NCBI RefSeq assembly: GCF_042477335.2
Contig: NC_091260.1
Coordinates: forward strand, 54,269,001-54,333,000
Direction: 5' to 3'
Source of the DNA: Ovis canadensis
Taxonomy: Eukaryota; Chordata; Mammalia; Artiodactyla; Bovidae
Length of the DNA: 64,000 nt
Program-made: the position numbers and the translations under genes
Notes under the pieces: generated by a model
What the model saw: the letters and a program-made list of their open reading frames with translations, nothing else
The model's database searches: none
Told to the model about the DNA's origin: nothing
In this document: positions 35,713 through 47,700 of the stretch, piece by piece
How positions within the stretch are numbered: the stretch's first letter is position 1
Layout: each line of letters opens with the position of its first letter

Positions 35713-38384
35713 GATTATTTTCCCATAAAGGTCTAGAGTACTGGGTAGTTTCCCAGTATCTTCATGACAAATTGTAAGTTTTTCCTACATGATCACAAGG
35801 CCTATGGTACCTCAAGTTGGTGGCCAACAGGAAATCCTAGTCGCTACGCTCAAGAATAATTCAACCTACCTGTTTGAGGAGCTGTGGCTAGGGGCAACAT
35901 CTAACTGGAGCAAACCAATACCAACTTTCTCAGAGTTTAACCTTGCTCTGAGGAAGTCAGAAATGATTTTAAGAAACTCTGAACAAGATGTGCTGGGTTA
36001 GGCGCTAATTCTACCTTATGAAGACAGTGAAAATCAAGATGAGGGTTACTTTGAATGTCCATTGCTAATTCAATGACCCACAAGTCAATTCTGCCATTGT
36101 CCAAGGTCTATACTACAGGAACACAGGTAAACACCACCTCAGGTTTTGGAATCAGCCAGATGTGGATTCCAATTCTGCGTCTTCCACTTACTGTGTTGCT
36201 GTGACCAAATCAACTGTTTTCTGGAAACCTCAATTTCCACCTATAAAATATGAGTAACAAAAGTAACTCTTCATGGAATGATGACTATTAAATAAAAAAT
36301 TAGATTCTCAGTATCTGTCATCATCCATACTTCTTCATCTTGACACTCAACAAATGGGAGTTATTATGCCACTGATAGTTTACAATAAGAGACGTTTTAA
36401 AGGGGATAAACTTCCAATACTTACAGGAAAGTTGTAAGCACTCTGTCGTCTTTTTTTTTCTTTTTTGCTGCCTGGAGATTGCTAGAGTTGAAAAGGTTGC
36501 AAAAATCCAGACTATAATGTATTTTTAAATTTCTTTTTAAAGTTATCACACCCATTAACCTTCTGGAGGCAGTTTTCTAGTCGAAGTGGCTTGCTGACAA
36601 CACTACTTTGAATACTTCTTTTACAGCAAGTAATAGCTTCCTTTCTACTTAGAAATTCAAGAGCCATTGTTATGGGACTCTAATGTATTGAAAATGTTCT
36701 CAGCTGTTTCTAAGAGCTTTCTCTGTCTACCAGTTAATGACTCTATAGTGAGCAAGAAGCATTTCTCCATATTTAGGGGGAAAAAGTATCATAGATCAGA
36801 AAAGAACCTACTTATTAGTGCTGAGATACCAAAAGACCTTTGTTTCTGAACCAAGAATTTTAAGGAAAACCATATGGCTTCTAAAATTATTTTTCAGTTA
36901 ATAGTCTTCAAACCTCACCACCAAAAGGTACTTTTGGGCCTAGATCAAGGGCTGAAATTCTTAAATTCCTCAAAATCCTCAGATTTCTGCTATAAATGTC
37001 TTCTCACTACCTTTTCATCTTTTTGGATCACTCAAGATGTGAATAAATGAAAATGTTTTCTATATTCCAAGGCCAACTGTGAACAGAGGCAGCAGACCTC
37101 GAAGGTTCATGACTGGCTCGTGCACCGTTTGACCACGCTGCCCAAACAGTGTTGGACATGTCCATGGTCTAAATTTGAGAAGCTCAAGTGTGTGTGGTGT
37201 GTGTTGGGGAGTAGCAGGGAGTGGTTTGACAGCCAAAATAATCAGATTGCTGATGTTAAAACAGGATGAAGTAAGTAATAAATTTTTTCTTTAAAATTAT
37301 TAAAAGTACTCACAGTTAAGGTTGCACTGAGGAGTAAGTCACCAGAAAACAAAAGTGGAAAGTGATTGAAATCGCAGCTGAGGTCAATTCAAACGTGCAC
37401 TGAAACCAGCCAACTCTGCACGTCAGATGCTGCATACACGTTCAGTCACACATCTGCCCCTGATCCACATGCTTCCATAGCCGCCCAGTCCATCTTTCAT
37501 TCACAACCAAGCTGTCTCCAACTCCTCAGTCATCCAGCTTCTAGGCCTTGTCCACCCTTGAGGACATCACTCAGGACCTACGAACTACCAAATCACCAGA
37601 GGTGTCAAGGTTGTAAAAGTGAAGGAAGTGAAGAACTGTGTCAAAGTGGAGACTAACAACCAAATAAATGGGTTGTAAGCTTTTCCTAAAAAGACATTAT
37701 TGGAACTGGCAAATTTGAATGGAATCTCCAGGTGAAGGGATATATGAAAATTCTCTGTATTGTTCTTACAGTAACTTATCTGGGAATTAGAAGGGGGCCA
37801 AACTGGAACTTCACATCACTTCTGAAACACAGGAGCTATAATACACAGTATTTTAGCTAAGTTCTGGCCTGGAGGGTAGAAGCCCCTCGCACACAGCATT
37901 CTGTTATCAAGGTAGGATATAGTATCCAACTGCTGCGACTCAGGAAAAGTACTCATTTTCTACCAGTTTTAAAAAAGTAAGTGGCCTAAATCATTTCCAA
38001 GCTAAAATAAGTTACCAAACAAAAAAACTATTCAAACTATCAAGAGCCAGAAAGTGAAATAAGGAGAGGAATGCTTCATTTGAGGCAGAAACAGTAGGTC
38101 CTTGTTAGTCCAGGACTAAATGGCTGTAAAAGAAGGTCTGGGAAGATTTGAACTCTGTGATGAACTGACATGAGGTCAGGGGGTGTCCTGTGTAGCAAGA
38201 TCTTTGACACAGAGGGCAGCAAGTCTTGAATAAACTGCTATATAGTAAATAATTCTGCATGATATTTTAACATTTCATGCTTCTCAAACTCCTTGTCTAT
38301 ACCATAACTGCTTTGAGCCATACCACAAAACTGCAAGGTCAGTGATTAACTGTGTAGATTCCAAGTACTATTTTCTTCTTGACT
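35713..38384. other. Intergenic sequence just downstream of SUB1
   Basis: One MIR and otherwise unassigned. Frames at 35789-35998 and 37366-37653 match nothing I can name. Confidence 0.5.
36140..36300 (+). mobile_element. MIR SINE
   Basis: GGAATCAGCCAGATGTGGAT, CTTCCACTTACTGTGTTGCT and the AAACCTCAATTTCC core. Confidence 0.8.
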
Positions 38385-38402
38385 GGATTTTTGAGTCAAT
38401 GT

Positions 38403-38408
38403 TTTATT
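38403..38408 (-). promoter_or_regulatory. Candidate distal poly(A) signal of SUB1
   Basis: AATAAA on the minus strand at the far end of the repeat-free block. Usage cannot be seen from sequence. The alternative at 38856-38861 is also an exact hexamer. Confidence 0.4.
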
Positions 38409-41400
38409 AAAATTCACAGTTGATCAAGTGGAACAAGAGTTATAAGTAATCATCCATGGATCTCTCTATCCCAGTGTAAGTTTCCCTAAATGGAAATTTA
38501 AACAATGAGAGATCTCAACTAAGCAAAACTACTAATCAAGAAGGGAAAAACAGTCTTTATAAATTAATTATAACAAGGAATAATCAGACCGCAAAGCACT
38601 CATACAGGTAAAAGAGGCCATATATACCTTAATATTTTTCATTTTTCCATTTGGATCAAGTAAATGAAAACAGACAGGACCTTATCACCCAGTCCCAGAG
38701 GTCCTTAGACGATTTAACACTCAAAGGCTAATTCACATTCCAAAGCATTCACAGAGAAAAGGTGTCCTAGTTAACAAAACCTATTCAACGGATAACTTTG
38801 CCATTCACCTTCCGGTTTGTGAAACTGGGATGACACAGAGGGCACATTTCTTGTTTTTATTTCAACATTTAAAATATTCACAGATGCAGTATTATATTCA
38901 TCGACATCTCCATGGAAGATGTACCAAACAAAGCAGACAGGTATTCCACAAGTACAGAATTACATATTTGTTAACCATGTGAATGTTTACCACTAGAGTT
39001 TATCTAGAAAAACACCACTTTAAAAAAGAAAAAAAAAGCAAAAAGTGTTTTGAGTGTTTCTCTGAATTTCCATAAAAAGTGAGTTGCAAGTAATTTCAGG
39101 AGACATCCTAGGTATTAGCACTTTTAAATTTCAGAATTTCATAGTACTCTTCTAATATACCCCCATCAGGAACACGTAATAATCAATACACAGCTCTTTC
39201 ACTTTTCCCCTCAATAGCCAAGCCAGGATGTACCCTTTTTTCCTGTCTTTCTTCCTAAACACATTATGTGGAATAGGCTGATCATCACAGCATTTTGACT
39301 GGCTAACGACGTAGGAGCATTCTTCTTTATAAAGAAGTTCTTAGGCATTTATGAAGCAAAACAAGAACAAAATTATAAGAGTTTTTTTCTAGTGGCTGTT
39401 CTTTAAATAAAATGCCAAGAGCCCTGGAAATTGGTCAGATGCTACTTGTAGTTTAAAAAAACACAGAGGAAAAATTCATTAAGAGAGGGCCTGCTACTGC
39501 ACACATTCAAGGGCTGATGTGAATTCAATTAATTTTGGCATTACTAGGTAAGAAACCATTGCCTCAAAATGCCATACGTTCTTCCTGGAAGAAATCTTAC
39601 CAAGAAGGTAAAGTTGAAACAGAAAACATTACCCTATCTTTTCTTTCCAGCACAAGTTATTTTCTCTTCTTTTAACCCAGTTCTCATCCCTTTCATACGA
39701 GATTGATAATTTCTGTATATTATATATTCAGTAATATATCAAAATGAATTTACCAAGAACCTTATCAAAACTCTGCCAGAGAAACACTCCTTAGGTAAAA
39801 GTGTTAATGACAATGTTAAACAGCTAGAAAATGCCTAGGTAACAGATTTCAGCACCATCTCTGTACTAGCAGATTGTTTCAAAATGTACGTACCTCCTAA
39901 TTTCACATAAACCTACGAAAGCTACCCATTATTCCCTTTTCATTTATACCAAAATCAGAGTTATACGTTCTAACTACCCTTTCTGTATATATAGGAATTT
40001 ACAAATCTACCCAATTCAGTTACTGTTCCCAAATGAGGGGGAAGTTTTCAAACAAGTATGATTTGTCTAAAATACATATTCTGAACACTTTGGTACCTAT
40101 TATGTGATATAGGCTAAAATATCAGAAAGGAGGATTTATTTCCTCAATTAATGCACATATTAGGGTTACTGCTTAAAAACATTTCTAAAAAAAATCTTTA
40201 AAATGTCAAAGAAACATAGCTGCCAGAAAAAAAAAAAGTAACTCCATGTGACCTGGCAGATGGTTTTGAAATAAGTCCTTGACAATTCTACTATAAAATG
40301 TTTTAGACGTAGTAATCAAACTTGGTATTATAGTGCAACTCTCTGATATGGCAGTAACCATTTGTGACTTGCTACCAAATGTCAGAAACAATTTTTCACA
40401 TCTTTAAACTTTTCTTTTTAACTGTTCTATCTAGAACTATTTCACTGCCGCCTTAATCTGTTACAGTTCCTTTACATTCTAAGGCACACCATGCCCTACT
40501 TATTGCTACAAAACCCCTGAAATCTGTGCCTCAGCCTATTTCTGCTTCATCATTATGGCTCAATGAAAATCAATTCAGAGTGCCTGCTAAAACTTAGTAA
40601 CATTAAGTCTAGAATGCCATTGTCCAGTAGATAAACTGCAAAAGAACCAAGTCTACTGAAGCAAAGGCCAAAAATCACAAATATGTGCTCAATATGCTCT
40701 TTCCCCTAAAAACTGACATTTACTATGACAGTTAAGCTCAGTGATATCTCTGGCTGTCCATAATCCATACTCAATGTTATAAAATAAAATGTTAGGCCAG
40801 TAAGCTTTCATTATTTCTATTAAATCCTAGTCTAATGTAACAATATCTGATTTTATAGATATCATCCCATGGTGAGTATGTATAATAAGTGAAAGCAAAT
40901 CAGACACCTAAGTTATTATTTTCTGCAGACTAAGCAATAAGATAACAACTACACAGAATACTACAGGTTATGACATACATTTACTTGCTCGGAGTTTTCA
41001 AACAAGCTATGTTGTTTATCAAACTATATCTCCTAATACTTAACACAGTAGAATTAGTAATTGTAGTTCTCATATATTTTACTTACAAGTACCTTATTGA
41101 GATAACTAACATTTTGACAGTTTCAAACTTTCCAAATTAGCACAACATATTCAAGAGAAAGAGCAAAGGCAAAATGAAAATTGAACATGACAAGATAGTT
41201 ATTAGAAAGAAACAAAAGTGAGGAAAAAAGGGGAAAGTGAAATATCACTGAGGTCGGGGGAAAAAAAAACAAGTCCAGACATCTGATTAGAACAGATCAA
41301 CTATGAATTTCACAAATCACAAGTTTATAAATTCAATGCAAAGCAAACCCTTTTGAACGGAAAGGCTGAGCTGAAACTAAAAGGTAGATAAAACTGTTAT

Positions 41401-41470
41401 TTTTGGCCTTAAACAGTACCAACTCTTCTGATCAAAGAAGGCCACAACAGTTAAGATTGTATTACTTGAT

Positions 41471-41476
41471 TTTATT
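41471..41476 (-). promoter_or_regulatory. Candidate proximal poly(A) signal of SUB1
   Basis: AATAAA on the minus strand, about 230 nt after the stop. It is followed within 20-40 nt by a GU/U-rich stretch reading CTGTTGTGGCCTTCTTTG. This pairing of hexamer and downstream element is what a cleavage site needs, and would give a short-UTR mRNA. Confidence 0.5.
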
Positions 41477-41703
41477 TTACACTAGGTGGTGGACACAAAA
41501 GCAAGCCTCCTTAATAAAACTGACAATCAGCTTCACTCAGAACATTTTTAATAATGCACATTTAAAAAAAAGTATTCATCTTACAAATTGTTCTGCAATC
41601 CAAATATACAACAGCTTGGAAAACAATGTTTAGAAAACAAAAGCCAATGTAAAAAGACAGATTAAAACAACTAGAACAGTACAGGTTTTATATGGCTCTG
41701 ATT

Positions 41704-41783
41704 TTACAGTTTTCTTACTGCATCATCAATGTCAGAAATCTGTTCCTTCAGCTGGCTCCATTGTTCAGGATTTAAAGATATAC
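41704..41783 (-). other. SUB1: SUB1 exon 5 coding part (C-terminal helix)
   Basis: The acceptor TTTTTTTAG precedes GTATATCTTT at 41783. The 80 nt finish codon 102 (Gly) and code for residues 103-127, the C-terminal helix with [10 protein letters not shown] and the ending VRKL, then TAA at 41706-41704. The exon continues as the 3' UTR. Confidence 0.97.
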
Positions 41784-44700
41784 CTAAAAAAATGTTTAAA
41801 AATCAAAAGTTAAAAAAATCTACTTAAGCTCTTTTGAGGATTTTCTACTTCCAACTAAAATACTGTTTTATCAAAATTGCCATTTCAAATGGCACAATGG
41901 CACACTAAGAATCAAATCTCTTACATTTATTTGTCATATTCATCACAATTACTTTTGTAGGTCCATCCTTCTATCCAGTTTTACTTTCAACACCACATCC
42001 TACATAATGCCTATTATACCCAGTGAGAACAAATAATGATTTGAAGATCTGGCTCACAAATGCTTACAAACTAGCAGGCTACGTGGCCAAGCTTATATTT
42101 GGTTTGTGACACCCCATTTCTACAACCAGCTGTTTCCAACATTTGCTCACAATTTCCACAGGAATTCAGCATGAATGACTTTGTGCTTTCTTCCAGAAGC
42201 ACTCATTTCACTCTGGAAAAAGCCCTGAGACATGGCCCATGAACTTTCTAAATCATGCATACTGGGTTAAGCGTGCACTCTGGAGTCATGCTGCCAAGGT
42301 TCAAATACCAGCCTCACTGTCACTAACTCCATTAAACCTCAGTTTCCTCACCTGTAAAAAGATGCTTATAACGCAAATAGCTGTTGTGAAAAATTAGCCA
42401 AAGTGAATAAAATCTCAGCATATCACCTGACAAACATTTAAAATTAGCTAATGACATGTTGTTCCTATTTAAGATGAAAAAGTATGAACAGAAAGTACTT
42501 TGTACTTTAAACTTCTTGTGTTCTATTCCTTGACACATACAAAGAGAGAAACTAGAAATGGAAGAATTAATAAATTTCTCAAAAAACTGCTAGGAGGCCG
42601 TGGAATTGAGAAGGAGGAGGAGAATGTATTGGGACAACACTGAGGAAGGATTAATCAATCACTTTAGTAAATGTTTACAGTAACAAGAAATTTGCCATTG
42701 GCTACATTGGGGCAATTTGAATGATCAACCCAAAAGTGGCCTAAAGAAGAAAAGGGTGTGAAAACAAAGGTTTTAAGTTTAATAAAGTCAAAATTCAATG
42801 AGGCAACCATGGTGCTTTTCAAAATGGCATGCGGGCAAAATAGGAAAAAATAAGGAGGCATTTTTCATTAGCTAAGGATCAACCTAAAGCAGCTAACCAG
42901 CCAAATATAAGGATTTGTATTGGTACACAAATATTCTCTTGCTGTTTCATGAAAGAAAGTGTGCTTTTGTGATGATGCCATGCTTGGGACTGGATGAAGC
43001 ACAAATGGAGGACATTTGTGCTTTAGGATATCACCCTAAAGAATATCCTTTGGAGATGAATCCGAAGTCAACGCTGTAGATCAGGATTTTCCATTCCAGC
43101 TGTTATACTTTCCCAGTGTCCCCACTCTAGTTCGGAACTGAGGTCATCTTCTTAAAGACCCATTCAAATTAATAATAAAGTGGCAGCCAACTAAAGTGAT
43201 ACTAGGGGTATTACTGGGGGAGGAGAAGGTATTTCAACAGCTATATTTAAGACATCTCATAAAGTAAGTTAAATGTCCAAAAACGCTATACAAGACAAAG
43301 AGAATCTTTCAGGACCTATTCACTGCCAACATTATTCCAATTTCAAATAAAGTCCAAACAATTTCAAGCTTACATAATCCCAATATTAGGACCAAATTTA
43401 GGAAATTAAACCTTACCTTTTCTTCCTGGTTTCATTTCACCTTCTGGATCCATCCAATATTCTCTGATATCAATTAAGACTTTCCCTTTAAAGTCCCGAA
43501 CACTAACATACCTCATTTTCCCAATCTACAAAAGGAAAAAAAACATAAAACAGCTGTTTAACAATGATATCCATATTTATATTCTCACTTGCTGCACACT
43601 CACTCTACTTCTAAACACAAAAATAATTACAGTTCTCGATATCAACACTACATCAAAGGAGCTATCACTGTTAAAAAAGAAATCTTTCTAAGAAGATGAA
43701 ACAAAGTACATGTCACATTTACAATCATTTTTACATTAAATGTGGGACATACATTAATGAAATTACTTTGCTTTAAAAGAGAAGGAAATACTGTCACATG
43801 GTACAACATGCATGAACCTTGAGATCTTATGCTAAGTGAAATAAGCCCATCACAAAAAGCTTCATACTGGATGATTCCATTTAACATGAGCTACCTGGAG
43901 TAGTCAGGCCATATAGAAAGTAGAATGGTGGTTACCAGGGGCTAGGGATAGGGAGGGGAGAAGGCAATGGCACCCCACTCCAGTACTCTTGCCTGGACAA
44001 TCCCATGAACGGAGGAGCCTGGGGGGCTGCAGTCCATGGGGTCGCTGAGAGTCGGACACGACTGAGCGACTTCATTTTCACTTTTCACTTTCATGCATGG
44101 GAGAAGGAAATGGCAACCCACTCCAGTGGTCTTGCCTGGAGAATCCCAGGGACGGGGGAGCCTGGTGGGCTGCCGTCTATGGGGTCGCACAGAGTTGGAC
44201 ACGACAAGCGACACGCAGCAGCAGCAGGGATAGGGAGAAAGGGGGAGTTGTTATGTAATAGTTTTACAAGATGAAAAAGCTCTGGAAATGTGTTTCACAA
44301 CAAACGTGAAAATATTTAATATCACTGTATGCTTAAAAATGGGGAAGATGGTTAAGTTTTATGTTGTCTTTTTTTTTATAATAAAAATCATGAGAAAGCA
44401 AAATCTAGTACAAACTACAACCATAGGAATCCACAGACTCGCCCAGCTACGCTGGTTTAGCAATCATTCTGAATATAAGAATCCAAAGTTCCAGTCAATG
44501 GGAACAAGAGAGCTTTTTCTTTTAGACATTCATTTCATATGACATTTTAACACACTCTACTTACAGTCTAAAACTGAGAATTTAGAACCTTTCATAGAAA
44601 ACTATTTTTCAAAAATCTATTGCTGCCTAACTACCAATGGCACAGGGAAGGAAAAGGTTTTACTCAACAGTGACTACAAGCACTTTCCAACATATCTTAT

Positions 44701-47700
44701 GCTGCTGCAATGTACTGTCTAGCACGTAAGCTAAGAAATTACACTTTCTAGTCAAAACCTCTACTCTCTCTACCTACCTCTTACCCATTTTAAACCTACT
44801 CTTCACTCTTACTAACTTAAAATACTAGCTATGATTTTGTGCTTAAGACACATCAAAAAGTTCCTTTCCTTACAAATCTGGGTCCCTTCATTATTAATCC
44901 CTTTTATCGGGATTGTGCTAACACAAGTACACACTTACGGCTTTCGCCTTGCCTGTGATGTGCTCAAGCTGCCTTTTCTTATCTCAGATATTATTCATTT
45001 TGCTTTAGTTTTTCATTCTCAAATAAGTTTCTTGTCCTATTGGTGTGACCCCTACTTTCAGGGTATGTCTCATGCTTTGTGGAGAAAATACAGTCCATTA
45101 AGTATGGATAAATGCCTTAAATCTCTTACCCACATCATCATGAATTCCTAAGTTCTATACCTTTTGTATCCCATTTCTTCCATATATAGTTGACCCTTGG
45201 AACAACTCGGGGGGGTTAATCCAAGCATAAATTATAGCCAGGTCCTCCACATCTGAGGATTAAACCAACAACAAATCATGAAGTATTTAGTACTGAAAAC
45301 TATCCATGTATAACTGGACCCAGGCAGTTCAACTCTGCACTGTATTGTACATTCTTTCCCTTTCCACTGGTTTCGTATCTACCATTTCCAGACAGGTTCC
45401 ATCTTCCCTTTCTAAAGTTACCAGTGATCTTACTGTCAGTATTAATGGCTTATTTTTTACAGTCCTCTTTGTATCCCTAGTGCCTGTCATATTGGGTTCC
45501 CAGCAAACTGTTTTAACGGATGAATTAAATAAGACCAAAGTAATTATCACAGTGAAACTCCCAACAGTGATTTATAATATTGACTTAAATGAATACGTAA
45601 AGTTATCTTAGGCACCTACAGCACTGACGTGAACACCATTTCATTCTGGTTTTGTGGTAAGCCCATGTGACAGATGAATAGATAAAATACACTAAAAACC
45701 TCCAAAATTAATACTGATTAGGTAAGTCAACTCTGCATTCAGTGTGGGCTTGAGCAGTAGAAGAGACTGCAAGTGGTGAAATCTGACCCTGAAAAACTAC
45801 AAGCCATTACTTAAGGAAAAAGTGATGAGGAATAGACAAAGGAAAGGAGAAAGACACAATACTGATCAAGGATTCAGGGATACAGATTCAAGGATAGGGT
45901 GAATAGATGGAGCAAATACTGAAAAGGACTTGAAATACCAGTAAGAGAATTCTGAAGCCTTTATGTAGGTCTTTGGAATAAGAACCAAAAAAACAAAGAA
46001 AAACAAAGGAGAATAACACCACCTTTTCTGCAAATCTTCCTTTTATTCCTGAGAAATCTGATGTAGAAAATGGTTACAACTTTAAAATCTCACTAGGAAA
46101 AAAAATTAAAGATCAAGACCAAAAGCAATCTATTTTTTAAAAAAGACAATGTAAGTATATGAATGGCATTTTAAATGCCATTCTTAAATTAATAATAATA
46201 CTCAGTCTTAAATTAATAATAATACTCAGTTATTTTATGTAACCAGCATGGCACAATGCAGTTAACACTACACACTGTCGGTAGCTATGTTAACTCCTAC
46301 CTCGATCGCTAGAAGCTTCTCACAAGCGTCCTCACCCACAATTTCAATGACGTGCATAACTGTTTTTGTTTGCCAAAGACGAACTTAAAGAGGTCTTTTC
46401 TTCCTCCCAAACATGGCTGACCATCAATCTGAAGTCCGTAAACATTTTTCAAATAATTTGTGATTGTAATAAATAAATTATTTTAAGTAGGGAAAAAGTA
46501 TAGATCAATAAACTGACACTAAAATTTGGCAAAAATGCTTCAGAGAACACCAGCACCAAAGAACTGTGGGGGTGAAAAGGAAAAGAAAGCCTGATGACAC
46601 AGAATGATGCTGCTCCACCAAAATCTGAAACTTACTGCAAAACTTACTGTGCATTTTTTATACGCTCCCTTAATATATCCAGCATCCACTTTAACACAAA
46701 TCTCCAAAGAGGGACCCTACAGAAAACTGCACTGTGTTTATTCCATAACTTTTCATTCTCCCAGTCCAAAGCAGCAAATCCACAGCACACACATTCATCC
46801 CAGAGCTTAAGTGATAGACACTAGAGGGAAAAGAGAGCACGCTTCGCCCCTGACATCAGGAATAAACCAAGGTGTCTGCTCTCACCACTTCTTTTCAATA
46901 CTGTTCCGGAAGTAATAGCAATAAAGCAAGAAAAAGGATGATATAAAAGCAGACAAAATCATCAACAGAGAAAATTGTAACACATCATTAAAAATATATA
47001 TTTCACATTTATAAAATATAGAATGTTATAATTTACATATATTATGTAACATATTTATTTTTAGCAACGAATGACTAGAAAATAATGTTAGGAAATAATA
47101 CATTTGAGATAGAATCAAAACACACAAAATGCTTTGGAATAAATTTGACAGAAGATATAACAGAAAAATTACAAAACAGAAATTCAAAAAGATCTAAATT
47201 AATGGAGAAAGATACCAATATGATCAAGTTGCAGATTTTTTCCAAGCTGTTCTTCAGCTTTCCCGATCCCAATCAAAATCCCAGTAGACTTTATAAAAAC
47301 TGAAGAACTGATTATAAAATGTGTATGTAAATACAAAATACATAGAATAGCAAAAATAATTCTGAAGGTGAAAAACGAACAATGTTTAAGGACTTACGCT
47401 ACCTGACTGCAAAATTCACCATAAAAGTACAGTAATTAAGACAGTGTGGTACTGAAGTAAAGACAGGCATACAGATCAATGGAATACAACAGAGTTTAGA
47501 AATAGATATTTTACATATTTACTGATTTTCTTTATAAATATCCAAGGTGAGTCAACAGGAAAAGAACAGTCTTCAACAAACGGTAATAGAACAACTAGAT
47601 TATCTGTACAGGGGTGAAAAATGAGTCTCAACAACTACCTCACACTACACACAGAGAAAACTAATTCTACTAGTTAATTTTCTAATGAGCAGACCTATTC

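Larger units (their letters stand above)
38385..41703 (-). other. SUB1: SUB1 3' UTR, long form (distal end inferred)
   Basis: After the stop codon there are over 3 kb with no recognisable SINE or LINE, AT-rich and without a sizeable ORF, in a window where new repeats occur every 1-2 kb. I recall that human SUB1 mRNA carries a 3' UTR of about 3 kb, so an end near one of the distal AATAAA signals is likely. Signals on the minus strand lie at 41471-41476, 40135-40140, 38856-38861 and 38403-38408. I chose 38403 as the outermost; 38856 is equally possible. Confidence 0.6.

Noticed and set aside
44831..45151. 106-residue plus-strand frame in SUB1 intron 3
   Set aside because: AT-rich chance frame, hydrophobic but without start context, homology or splice sites.
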